Positions 46,823 to 58,683 of a stretch of DNA of 64,000 bases are shown piece after piece; within the stretch, counting starts at the first letter, position 1, and the number at the start of each line of letters is the position of its first letter. The notes under the pieces are model-generated. The model saw nothing but the letters and a program-made list of their open reading frames with translations, did not search any database and was not told where the DNA came from. The stretch is from Climacium dendroides (taxonomy: Eukaryota; Streptophyta; Bryopsida; Hypnales; Climaciaceae), in contig OX467085.1 in NCBI GenBank assembly GCA_950106755.1, positions 4,588,001-4,652,000 of the forward strand, written 5' to 3'. A program made the translations under genes and the position numbers.

Positions 46823-48262
46823 AACCATAGCCAAAACATGTTAGTGATGTATTTCATGGAATTAATGCTACTCAAGCTTACCATTGTAGCACAAGTGAAT
46901 TTCGACCCAACGAAGAATGACATTACGCTTGCTCCAGGAGCGCAGAATTTCTTCACGAAATTGAGAAAAAACTCCATCCGTAGCTTAGTATTGTAAATCT
47001 TGAACTCTAGCTCATTGTAAGCCCTGGGCCTCGTGAATGTTTCATTGTTGGGAGCATCATAGGATGACCTCATCTTGACTGTGCTGGCATTGCTTGGGCT
47101 CTATAAAATGGTCAAATAAATTGATTCCACCACCTTCTTGCTTTGGGCAGACAAGTCACCTATACACTCATTGGGTAACAAAATGTAGTTAGCAAAACTC
47201 ATGGAGTAGTCCTTCAAAGTGGGATTGTTGTCTACAAAGTGGAGTCCCTGCATTTGCTCGATGAGGTCAGAACAAATGAGCACCCACATTGAAATGTCCT
47301 CAAAAAGGGATTGATCCTTTTTCAGGAAGGATTCGACAACTGCAGCGAAGTATGGATCGGCAAGCATACATTTAAACTTTGATACCACAATTGGGGTATA
47401 ATGCAAGTCCCACACTCCAAGCTTGATGTCCTTGATGTTCTCTACAGTGAGCACACCTCTAGGCCAATCTTGGTGCGTCTTATACATAACATTGTATGGA
47501 TGATAGTATGCAGTGGACTTTGGCGGCACAAAGTTGTTCCTTTGCTACAAGAAGACCCGAAAGAACTCAGCCGTGTACATTGACATCTCCTCAATGCTCT
47601 TTCCCTCTGCTCTTGAGTGCTTCGCCTCCATCCAATATTCGTTCCTTGGTTGCTCTAGCATCACGTTCATGGTGGCACTTGTGAAGTTTCGACTTCTTTT
47701 GAACCCCCTCCACTTCTCGTGGTTCAGCTCATTCGATGAGGTCATGAGTCCAAGGCTTGCGTCAAAGAGGTGGAGCTCCATCTTCACCTTGTCTCTTCCC
47801 TCTCTCTACCCACTTCCTAGTGGTATAGCAACTCTCTTGTACAGTAGAGACAAGTTTGATTGTGACCTTCGGGTATTCTTTGTTCTTGCTCCCTAGATTC
47901 TAATGTAGAATATGTTCGGCCAGCTTCGACAAGTTGCTGAAGGAAAGGTTACCAAGCACTTTGAAAAACTCATGCGTCAGGTTTCCTTGCTTGGGCTTCC
48001 AAGTTGCCTTCTTGTTGTACTTCAATCTTGTATTGGGGTCTGTCAACTCCCCATGCGCAGTGCTAGAGATGACCTCGCTCCACAGGTTGTACACATCATC
48101 CAAGTTGTGATAATCTTGAGCTCATTTTGGATCTCTTTAGCATCCTTGCCTTTCGCAGTCTTCTGCGCCTTTAATACATCTAGTAGAGCAAACCGCTTGT
48201 ACATTGCCAATGAGAATTCCTGCAGCATAATTTCGTATTTTATAGTCAATTTGGAGCTCTCT

Positions 48263-48437
48263 GTTTAGTTCGAACCAACCTAAACTATAGATTTCACCTT
48301 TAACATCAAATGCACCTTCTCATTCTGCTTACTTCAAATATTTCATTCATTATCACGTGAAGAAGATCAAAATATGATCAATTGTTGCAGGAACACTAGG
48401 TGCCAGACGACATACACAGATTAGGTCGACTTGACCA
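48263..48437. repeat. type II palindromes in P2 intron 2
   Basis: GTTTAGTTCG-AACCAACCTAAAC (48263-48285) and TTAGGTCGACTTGACC (48419-48437). The second begins about 10 bp after a likely splice donor (minus strand). Confidence 0.75.
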
Positions 48438-49929
48438 AAATCTCTTACCATGAATTTCTTCTTGTTTGCCACACTCCCAGCGTTTCACCTAACGTTGGAC
48501 ATTGTGTGCAATTAAGGCGGCTTCCTTCGGATTGCGTGGCCTCTCCTTGAGTTCCCACTCTTTTCTGGCTTTCAGGATGTTTGTTGATCACGAGGGCTTT
48601 AGCGCCAGAAAGTGGTTGACCCTATTGTAGTACACCAATATGTCGTGTAGTTTATGGGCATCTATGGATCAGACCACGTAGCAATCCCATTGACAAAAAT
48701 TCTTGACAATCTCTTTGTCAAGGTTTTGGTCCACCATCATTTTGCTGGCAGTCACACTGTGTTGCCCATTGATGATGAAAAAGTTTTTTCTTTCAAGTGC
48801 TGGCCAGTCCTCCGACTTTGGCTTCTCGGAGGAGTCCACTAGCATGACACATAGTGTTTGTTTTGTGGACTTATGTGGCATTTCCCAGAGGTAAGTCATC
48901 ATGTCCTTCGCGAGCTTCATTTCATGGCTACGAATGTTTAACTCCTCTGGGGCCTTGATGAGTTGCTCAATGAAAATCGTCTTTTTATCCTCCACGCCAA
49001 AGATGTAGACGTTAGTGCGATGCTTCCAATAGGCCTTGTATACTTTGGCGGACGCAATGTAATCATGCAACTTCTTGGAGTTATAAAGGAGCAGAACCTC
49101 AGTTACCGCGGACACAAAACTCTGCTCCCTTGGTAAAAATGCATTAGGGACCTTCTCTACTGTTGTTGCTACTGAGGTTCATGCCATCTTACTTTGCCTG
49201 GGAGCTGGTGGAGGAGTCACTAACTGCCTGGACTTTCTTGTCCCCTGACTCTATTGGGTTCTAGGTGTATCCATTGATCTTTGTCCCTCCACGTTACTTG
49301 AAAACTCTTGGAAGACAATTCTAACAATCATGTCTTTTTTCTTGAGCTCAAATTTCATCTTCAGAATTGTGAAGTTGTTGAGGAGTATCTTCAACCGAGA
49401 GTATAGGGCCTTTCCTGTTGCCAATTTCTTGTCCTTTGTTTTGAAGTAGTTGTGGTCAACTTTCTTCTCAAGGTCAAATATCTCCGTTTTGTACTTGATC
49501 GGTTCTAGCGTCGAGAGGAAGTGCGATATGTTGAAGGTACATTTTGAGGAATCCAAGTAAATAGTGAAGTGGTACTGGTCACTTTCAAGCTTTCCATTCA
49601 TAGCTATAACACAATGAATTTTCAAGAATGGACCACTATCGTTAGCAACGTCTTTTATTTTCTCATCAAATGATATGTTGAAGAAATGGTCCATGTCTTT
49701 AAACTTTACAGCGAAACTAATAGAATCATGTGGAGACTTCAACTCTTGACCTTCTCGGGATTTCTGAATTCCTAGTAGTTTCCGTCGTTGTCAAAATCAT
49801 CCCCTTCCTCTCCAAAGGATTTGTGTGCATAGCATATGTAGAAGGCCTCCAACTTCTCGATTTGGTCATCCATTCTGCATTCATTTTTCAGACGAAATGG
49901 TATTACTTCAGAAGTTGTTGCTTTATTGA

Positions 49930-50710
49930 TTCAGATCAATTTGACCTGAATTCCAATGCATGGAGCTTTTAGATTTCATTTTCTATGTGTTCCATCTAAT
50001 TTGATTCGGTTTGGTTTGCTTCATACGCTTTAGGTCGAGTTGACCTGAAGTTCTAATTGATGTATGCGAATAGTTCTATTATTGTTATGGCCTCATTGTT
50101 ATTGTTTAATGTTATGGGATCAACATACAAGTTGTGAGTTGTTTATTGCTTTTTGATTGCTTTCATGTTGTTTGCTTAGACTGGTTTTTGTAATGCGCTA
50201 CAATTATTTTTGATGGTATTCACTATGAGTTGTCAGTATTTGGTACTTTCAGGTTGAGTCGACTTGAATTTTATTTTATTGGTTGACACTTTTGATACCC
50301 TCAATTTTGATTATATTTCCTTTAATTTGGCTCAAATCTTCCACTTAACCATAATCGCATTTTGAAACTTCAAGTCATATCAAGCTAAATAGCAATGGAG
50401 AATTTCAGGCTTTAGGTTGGCTGACAAGTTTTTGTCTACTTGTGTCGGTCTACAGGGTTGTCTGTGGTTCAACACATTTTGCTTTAGCTATCTGTGCATT
50501 TCAAGTTGCATCAACCTGAAATGCATGAACTGCCTGTATTTTGTTTTAAATCACAAAATTATTAGGTGTGGACTGCCTATATTTCAGGTCGCACCGACCT
50601 CATTTTTGTGCTTGTATTCGACTTAGTTGAGCTTGACTTGGACTTCTAGACTACGATTTCACAGAAATTCAAGAAACCAAGACAGTAGTTCAGGTTGGGC
50701 CGACCTGAAA
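49930..50710. repeat. type II palindromes upstream of P2
   Basis: Six palindromes of the form TTCAGGTYG-NNYCGACCTGAA at 49930-49951, 50029-50050, 50248-50268, 50498-50522, 50580-50604 and 50689-50710, spaced about 80-250 bp, starting 57 bp before the P2 ATG. Sequence between them is not conserved. Confidence 0.85.
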
Positions 50711-51968
50711 TGTGAACCTACTGATCTTCGATTTGGATGTTAGTGGATGTCAAGAAAACTTCATGGTTAAACAATTCCTTCAAGGATCTAGTATAGGTCT
50801 TCTATTGCATGCTCGGCCAACAAAGCTACATGATGAAAATCAAATATCTAGGCAATACCCAAACTCACAAATTCCTAAATTCTAAATCCTTGTCTAATCC
50901 TAAACAATAAACCAGTATACTTGTAGGCTAGGGTCTTGTGAATCCTGTACTGACCTTGGCAATGTCAATCGCTTGGACTGAGAATGTAGCAATATGTCCT
51001 CTAATTTCTAAATAAAATATTTATAACTATTTCCTAATCTGCATAGAATTTGACATTCAGAGCAATTTAGAAAATTGTGAAGAAGACAATGCATGGTAAG
51101 ACGATTGGACAACTCCATATCCCCCAATGGCCTTCATTCAACCAAAGAAGCAGGAAACAAAGATAGCAACATAAATCCTATATAGAAGCATATGAAGTAT
51201 ACTAACCTACAAAAGCACAAAAAACAAAGTAAATAAGAGTACACACAAGCAATTCAATTAGAATATTGTTCTCATCCTTGCATTGAATTGAAAAGATTAC
51301 CAATACCTGCAAATTCCAAACAAGGATCTTCTAAAAGAATTCAACAAAAATGACAAAAACACTCATATTTGATGAAACCCTAGTCATAGCATTTAAAGAT
51401 TTCAAAAAACTGCAAATGACAAACAAAAAAAAAGAGTCCTAACAGGAAATTACAAAACTAGAATTGCTAGCAATTTGTACTCAAATAAAATCAACTACAT
51501 CAACTACATATAGTGTGCTAACAACAAACAGGAGTTGGTAAGGGATCTCATATGTGTATATCCTATGAATCCCAAACTTATGATGCCAAAGATAATTTGC
51601 GTGATATATGGTACTAAATTTGTGTATTCTAACTTTAATAAGATAATCCAATGGTAAGACTGTCATGGTCTCTTTAGTCGAGCAAGCATTTGGAGACTAC
51701 GCTATAAAAGACAACAACTTAATTGCTTACAAGAAAGGTGGTCCAGTCATCAGTGGCTACTTTTGAATTGATAATGCTCAACTCAAAAAACTTGCAAATC
51801 CTAAACTCTAATTTTCGCTCTAAACAAACTAGGGTGCAAAAGTAATGTTAGAAAATAATACAACAAAACTTACAATGTAGAAGAAATCAATCCTCAAGTA
51901 CACTACAACAAAACAGTACCTACTCCTTCACTCCATGCTTAGGAATAACACCACTAAATCCACGCAAC
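50711..51968. other. no gene seen
   Basis: AT-rich sequence with no supported coding region, RNA gene or palindrome of types I-IV. Confidence 0.45.
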
Positions 51969-52590
51969 ATAAAAGAAATGCATAAGTCGAACTCACAAAA
52001 GTCGTGCAATAGTAAAGCCTCCTGCAGAAATACACCAATCGTACCGCACTTTAAAGACCTCGCGCAAAAGGAAACAACTCCAAAAAATAAGCACTACTAG
52101 AAAATTCAGATTTTTTGTTGATTTAGACGTGTTGATCATCAGCACTTTTTTGTTGATTTGGATAGAAATCTATTGATTTGGACAAAAATCAACAAAAAAG
52201 TATTGATGATCAACACGTCCAAATCAACAAAAAATCTGGATTTTCTAGTAGTGAAGGTCGTAAAATTCAAATGCAAACACCCTCGCATAGTAGAATACCC
52301 TTACACAAGCAAGTAGGGCACCCTCGCACAAATTACGCAACGCACAAGGAAAGGAAAAAAGAAGGAAGTGGGGCGGAAATGGTGCACCAAACCCTAGTTC
52401 CACTACCACTAGACACCACACAGTACAAAAGAAATGCACAAGTCGAACTCACAGAAGCCATGCAATAGCAAAGCCTCCTACAGAAATACACCAATCGTAC
52501 TATGCTATAAAGACCTCGCACAAAAAGAAACAACTCCAAAAAATAAAGTCGCAAAAAACAAATGCAAACACCCTCGCACAAGCAAGTTCG
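51969..52590. repeat. direct duplication with MITE-filled and empty copies
   Basis: The segment AAAAGAAATGCATAAGTCGA...CAAATGCAAACACCCTCGC occurs at 51969-52091 plus 52254-52310 (MITE inside) and again, uninterrupted, at 52427-52590. The second copy preserves the empty target site (CCAAAAAATAAAGTCGC). Confidence 0.85.
52092..52253. mobile_element. CACTA-type MITE (162 bp hairpin)
   Basis: Starts CACTACTAGAAAATTCAGA and ends with its inverse, forming a long hairpin around GATTTGGATAGAAATC-like central bases. AAG flanks both sides (52089-52091 and 52254-52256). The terminal CACTACTAGAAA is shared with the MITE at 12323-12454, while the inner sequence differs. The neighbouring duplicate lacks the element. 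Confidence 0.92.
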
Positions 52591-52630
52591 TATGAAAATC
52601 TTCCTTACATGGACGACTTGACCTCGACTT

Positions 52631-52720
52631 GCCCACCCTGTACCCGCCCCATACCTACCTTTCAACCGCTCCATACCTACCCTCTAATCGCCCCGTACCC
52701 ACCCGATGCCCGACCATACC
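52631..52720. repeat. C-rich short tandem array
   Basis: Four diverged units of about 24 bp: CACCCTGTACCCGCCCCATA, CCTACCTTTCAACCGCTCCATA, CCTACCCTCTAATCGCCCCGTA, CCCACCCGATGCCCGACCATA. A GC-rich island in AT-rich DNA, similar in composition to the type IV arrays but with a different motif. Confidence 0.65.
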
Positions 52721-55700
52721 TGGTCAAGTTCCCACCTCTAGCTGATACCCACTAAATTGAAAACCCGTTTTGTTGCCGTGTGAATTGCTAGATTAAAACA
52801 ATGCAGAAACACTCATTGCAAGAGTAAAATACAATAAATGACAGACAAAAAACATCCGCCTCATCATTTGAAGGTTAATATATAAACATTGTAGCGTACA
52901 TTCATTGTTTAAGGATTGATAAAGGAATCTTTTGTATAGGACAAAAGTGCAATTACTCATCCATATAATGAAGGGTGGAAAAGAAAAATCTCGTATAGTA
53001 GTTTCACTCCTAATAAGTTTTTTAGGTCTAGTTAAAGTAGACGATGACACATGGTTCCATAATCAATGATTTCGACAATGACTAGCTCGATGTCCAAAGA
53101 ATTAGAAATTGATGCACATTTGACCATTAAGGTACTTGAGGTCTCAATATAATAGATGATGTTCAAAATTTTGAGGTTCAAAGTCACAAATATTAAGAAT
53201 TAATCAAGTGACTCCAAATATTAAGTACTTTTTGGACTTCTTGAAGTTCATAGAGTTCCAGAGTCAATGATTTTCACATTAATCAACTTGGCATAAAAAA
53301 TTCAAAGTTCTAATTAGAGAATTTGAGTTCTTAATATAATTACTAATGCTAAAAATAGTGAGGTTTACGGTTTAGAATAATAATAAAGTAATCTAGTGGT
53401 TCTCAAGTCATTTGAATCCCAACAATCATTTTCCGGTCTATTTTGAAGCTTTGGAAATGGTGGTGAGGCAGTTTAGTTAATTTTATTGACAAAACCAAAT
53501 CTTGTATACCATAGCCACAGAAAATACATTTATAACTAGAAGTTGGCTTAATTTTTTTGAAAGAAAGTAATAAGAATTTTGTAATGTTCTTTTCTGTACC
53601 CTAAATTGTAAACTAAGTAAAACTTTCCTCTTATACGAAATCTTTGCACTCTTTTGTGCATAAGTGCTTTGTATTCATGCCAAATTTTGTGGCATTTGGA
53701 ACTACCATTTCACCATTTGAAATGTATGGCTTGGAAAAATTAAAGATTTAAATTCAATTATCTTTTGTTTTTTAAATAAAAATAACTTTTACAGTGTATG
53801 CCCAAACAAAGCCCTTGCGCTCTTTAGGGCATTGAACTTTCTATTTATACCAAAAATATCACTTCTTCACGCTATACAAATTCTTTATTGAATTCCAAAG
53901 ATTTACAAAGTGAATTGCTTTTTAAAAATTTTAAATTATGATAATGGCACACATCATAATAGTGCTACTTCATGTCACCTTTGTTGAATGATAAAGTTGA
54001 TTCAATTATGCAAGTGAAGAGAGGAAAGAACTATTGATGAATCTGAAATTTAAAGAATGAAGACGGAGCTTTCATGAAGATGAATGAAAGCTTCCCATGC
54101 AGATGAAAATACAATCTATGATAAAAAAATTTCAAATATATATTGAATTTCTATTTTAGGAAGAGGGTTCTCCACCAAACTTTAAGAAGGAGCTTTTGTA
54201 CAATCATTTTTGCGTTCATGGCGTAGTGATTGAAAAAAATTTACATTCTCAAAAAGCTAGTGTATTTTCTATCTCAACAAAAAGTTTTAAAAAATCATAA
54301 TGAATATTGAGTCTACAAGAGCCTGCCCAAAATTGAAACTTTAAAGTTTAAGAAAATATAAAATCTAAGCACATTGTCAAGAGCATAAAAATTGTCTTTG
54401 GTTTAGAGGAAATTACTGTGATTGTAAAATGGTAACATTTATTGTCCCTTTTTAAATCTATAATCTATAATTTCCTAGGGACTTAAAAATTCAATCTCTA
54501 AAAGATAAAGATGTACTATAAATTGCAACTTAACTTAGCAGTGACTTTCAATACTTTTAATCTATAATCCATACTCATCCTCCATATATTTACATCTTCC
54601 ATTGCATTAACCAATATTTATTAGTGAAATTGATATAAAAATATTTTTGAAATTGATGAAATATTGGGTATTAGTCATGTTTTGAGTTAAAATTATTACA
54701 AGATCAAAATAGAATGTTCTAACTATTCTCATTTTCAAAAAATTACTATCTTTGTTGATAATCAAATTTGTTTTTGTAATAAGTGTTTTTTAAATTTGAC
54801 TCTTAAAGATTTTGAATTCAAATTTTCTAATATTTTTTGAACTATACAAATAGTAAATACTAATGTTTTATAAATGACTTAAGGTTGGCGCTTGCTACTC
54901 TATGCATTTGCCATACTATTATATTAGAAAATTTCAAATAATTTTTAATCTAACAAATTTTCAAATTATTTGATAATAATAATAAAACATTTAACTCTCA
55001 AAAGTTTAAAACTCATAAAATCACCAAATTATGAAAGTGCAATGAAGTTTGAAGCCAAAAGAAGCAATGAAATGCCAATTCTTTTATATCACTCTATTCA
55101 TATTTTCTAATTTTCACCTCTCTTCAATGACCATCATAGTGTTGTAATTTTGTAGAGTTTAGAGGTGTGATATTGTAGAAGCCATTGTATTTCTATAATA
55201 TCACAAATTTTGAAAAATGTGATATTACACAATTGGTGCTTGTTTTTCTAAGCAAAAATTAAAATATTTGATTTATTATTATATTTTTATATTGGCATTT
55301 TTAAAATTAAAAACTTTACAAGCATGTTGAATTATTGTATATATAGATAAAATATGTGCATGAAGTTTCAAGACAAAATAAGCAATCAAATTGTCACCTC
55401 TCTAATGTAACTGTATCAATCTACTTTAATATCAATTCTTTTGAACAACCATTGTATTTTTGTAACATTATAGAGTTTGAAAAGTTTGAATATGTGATAT
55501 TATTGAAGACAATTTATTATTGTAGAAATATAGATTTTGAAAGTATCATATTACACAAGCCATTTTATTATTGTAATGATATAAAGTTTGAATATGTGAT
55601 ATTATAGAGGTTCTTATGATTTTAGTAGTATGATTTTTCAAAATCTATATTATGTTAAATTCCCTAACTATCTCAATAATTTTCTTTTGAACTTAGTGAA

Positions 55701-57865
55701 GAAAAAAAAAATAATATTCAAGGGCTACTTTGATTTCATTCATCTCAAAATGAGGTTCATATTTCTATATGAGTATGTATATGAGGTTCATTCCTATTGT
55801 AAGCATCAATGTATTAGTAAGTATTTTGTGTTCACTATTCAATTTTAAAGAAATTTTAAAAAAAAATTCTCAATTAAAGAAATTTTGTATTATTTTCAAC
55901 CACATAAGACATCAACTTTTATTTCTATATGAGTATCTAGAAATGAAATTGCACTAGTCATTTTTTGGGAATGAATCAAAAAATTTGAATATCGAATATC
56001 AAAGTAGTGTTATGGAGTTAATGTTATTAGTTGAATAAAGAAAGAGGTTTACATTTTTATTTTATCACTAAACAAGAGATATCATAATACTAGGCAATAA
56101 TTAAGATCCAAAACTTAAATATCACATAGATTTTTCCTATATAAATCTATAGAGGTAAATGTCTTAAAATTTATTTGGAAAATATCCATGTAGAGTGTTT
56201 GAATATTTTTATGTCTTATTTTTGTAAATCATGCCTAATTTAATTTATATTTAATTAGATTTTAAATTTTTTAGAAGAAGATGTGTTCTACAACAACATC
56301 CAAAATTTGTTTTGCTCCAATGGCACAACACTATTACTTAAGGGTTAAAATTCTTGAGCATCTACTCTAGCATACTAAACATTTATATATCTCAAGTCCA
56401 TGGGTAGGATTATATTATTAGTTTTGTGAATCATGGTCTTCATTCTTTACCCTAGGTAGTTGCAATACCAAAAAAAGGAGAAACTGCAAAAAGAAAAAGA
56501 AAGCGCATGTAGTAAAAATCCTGTGTATACAAACCTTTAATTCACTTCTAAACTTAATTTTCCTTAAATATATCAAAAATATGATATGGAATGATTTAGT
56601 AAACTACAAAAATACAATCACCGTAGAGCCAAAACCCTAAAGACCCTAAACCCTGTAAACCCTAAACCCTAAATCCGTATAGAAGGTTGTGATTGTCTAA
56701 ATTTACAAACAGACCCTAACTTCATCCAAAACAAATTGACTTCCAAAAATTGAAAAAGAAAAAAAGAGAATGAAGGACTTCTTGCCTTTTTTATATTAAA
56801 AACAGAATCTACAAATTATTGCCTAACGGTGCAGTAAAGTGAACTTGTAAATACTCGATAGCTATCAATGGCTATTTTTGTCATTAATAGTGTAGCTAGG
56901 AATCAAAACCCTCGTACCCGAGAAGGAATTTATAGATTAATTTCTGGACTTTTAAATTTTGTCCTACACCTCCCAACTTTTCATTTGCGCCAATACATTC
57001 CCGCCAAAAAAATTTAGAATGACGCTGCGTCTGTGCACATTAGATCACTCTCTTTCTCCGTCACGATACATGGACGTTTGTGCAAGATTAGACTTCTCTC
57101 AGGCCATTACTCAATTTTGTCAACTTCTATATTTCTAGTATCTGGAGTGTTAAACTACTACGCTTAGAAGATCATGGTGAATGCTCTTGTATGCCATATT
57201 TAACTATTTTTGGACTATTGAAAGTTTAAAATTTGATAAAGAGTATAATCTCCTGATGCGTGCGTTGAAGCAGTACACTTGGAGATTTCCAGATATGTAG
57301 ACGGTTTAGTATTTTCCTTAAGGTTTAGGGTGGAATGCAATCTTGACGCTTGCAGACTTAGCTAAGAAAATTATAAAAATATCATTAGGATTAATAGTAA
57401 ACCGTAATTGTGAGAAATGGGCCTATGGGGGACAGGGTCAATGTTTAGGCCAAGTGCAGACAAGTGCTTGACATAAATCAATGGCGGCCCCCAAGATTAC
57501 ATAAATTCATTGTGAAATCTTCATAACTTCTGAATAATACATGTAACTATGACTCCATTCAAAGAACTAGATATGTAAAAAATGATATAAAATGCCACAG
57601 TGTGGAGAAAGACTAATTGTGGTACAGTACAAGACATTGACATAAAATCATGTACGCAAAGACTTCTTGTCAAATTAAAAAAAAAACATGTCTTACATTG
57701 TGTGTGAAATGGTACCCCAAGAGATCAATGGAAAAACATGCAATTGCAGTCTAGAAGGACTATAAGACAACAACTAAGTAAAAAGCTACCATTCACACTC
57801 GAGATCCTAAAGGCGACACTTCATCTGGAATCTTCAGATAGAGTGGTAAACTTTTAAAGTAAGCG
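52721..57865. other. AT-rich gene-free stretch
   Basis: No coding region supported. Degenerate direct repeats of about 200 bp occur at 53050-53440 (TCAATGATTT-C, then TTGAGGTCTCAATATAAT) and units of about 55 bp at 55130-55620 (TTTGAA-ATGTGATATTA, then TTATTATTGTA). A short telomere-like motif lies at 56632-56674. Confidence 0.45.
56632..56674. repeat. short CCCTAAA telomere-like cluster
   Basis: Five imperfect copies of the plant telomere unit CCCTAAA on the plus strand (AAACCCTAA-type). Too short for a true internal telomere; could be a telo-box-like promoter motif or a repair scar. Confidence 0.6.
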
Positions 57866-58683
57866 GGATAATCAACGCTATATTCAAAATTTTAGGAGTT
57901 TAGAACTCTTCCAAAATAATATTGTCGATTTTGATACCAATACAAATGGATTTTTTGTACATAATTTTGGTTGACAAATACTAGACATACTAATTTTTTA
58001 ATGTAATTTCCATTAAAATGAGAGTGTGTGACATACAAAGTCTCCAATTCAAACATCAGTTCAAATTCCAAGCATCAATGCTAACATTAATATAAAGAAA
58101 ATCTTTACATTTTGAACATCAAGTCATGAGCTCTGCAGTTGGTTGTAAAGGATGGTTCATGTCATTCAAACGGTCCGAGTTCGATTCCCATTGAATTTGT
58201 ATGAGCGGTTGAGGGACAAGTATGACTTGGTGCGACCTAATGACCTATGCATGCAGCTAGGAAAGTTGTAACAATCAACTGGCCCCCTATCCGGATTATG
58301 ACAAGTACTTAACACAGTTCTCAAATACAAAGTGGTTATAACCACTACTCGTTTTTTCCAGTTGCTTCAAATTATCAATAATATTCGTCATAGATATTAT
58401 AACATAAGTGCTTCAACAAAAATAAATGAAAACGTAGAAAAAAAACAAAACTCAAATGCACTTAAAAGCAATTTGTTATAATTGAAATTGAATACTCTTG
58501 TTTTGTAAAAACAAAAGCTACATTTCAAAGCATATAAGCAATACCAAACTATAAATCCAAACCAACAAAATTAAAGTATATGCCATCTACTGCAATATAT
58601 AAATTTCATCCATTACACACAATATGTGGATGGGAAATACAAAACAAAGTATACCACCTATACCCTTATGTACATATGGCTTC
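57866..58683 (-). repeat. shared 3' flank of DUF7869 copy B
   Basis: Homologous to 17587-18401, which places both within one repeated element with the DUF7869 gene. It contains the better-preserved tRNA-like segment at 58127-58188. Confidence 0.7.
58127..58188 (+). repeat. tRNA-like (SINE-head-like) segment
   Basis: ATGAGCTC-GCAGTTGGTTGTAAAGG resembles a pol III A box, and GAGTTCGATTCCC, 40-50 bp downstream, resembles a B box (GGTTCGANTCC). This is the layout of a tRNA-derived SINE head. The same place in copy A (17848-17910) is decayed, and no tail or target duplication was found. Confidence 0.4.

Larger units (their letters stand above)
41949..49873 (-). pseudogene. P2: ParB-like domain protein, second copy, split by S2
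   Basis: Minus-strand paralogue of P1. Exon 1 starts ATG 49873 (MDDQIEKLEAFY) with NY-stop-EFRNPEKV, where the stop TAG replaces the Trp of P1, a frameshift near 49742, then SISFAVKFKDMDHFFNISF. Exon 2: VYIFGVEDKKTIFIEQLI, TKQTLCVMLV, NFFIINGQHSVTASK and CQWDCYVVWS to a donor at about 48445 (CATG|GTAAGAG). Exon 3: EFSLAMYKRFALLDVL, VYNLWSEVISSTAHGEL, KCMLADPYF, NTKLRMEFFLNFVKKFC and APGASVMSFFVGSKFTCATM, a motif I-like end. Last exons: ATG 42842 (MSGINVFAMGDSEESNEW, basic KRKRK patch, acidic tail) and a coiled-coil/Pro-rich part to 41949. The 3.7-kb S2 element sits in the intron between 46885 and 42845. Confidence 0.6.

Noticed and set aside
52178..52674. Frames around the 52-kb duplication
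   Set aside because: They cross the MITE boundary and the duplicate copies do not preserve a frame.
56632..56674. Possible telomere or internal telomere block
   Set aside because: Only five imperfect CCCTAAA units; far too short for a telomere remnant to be claimed.
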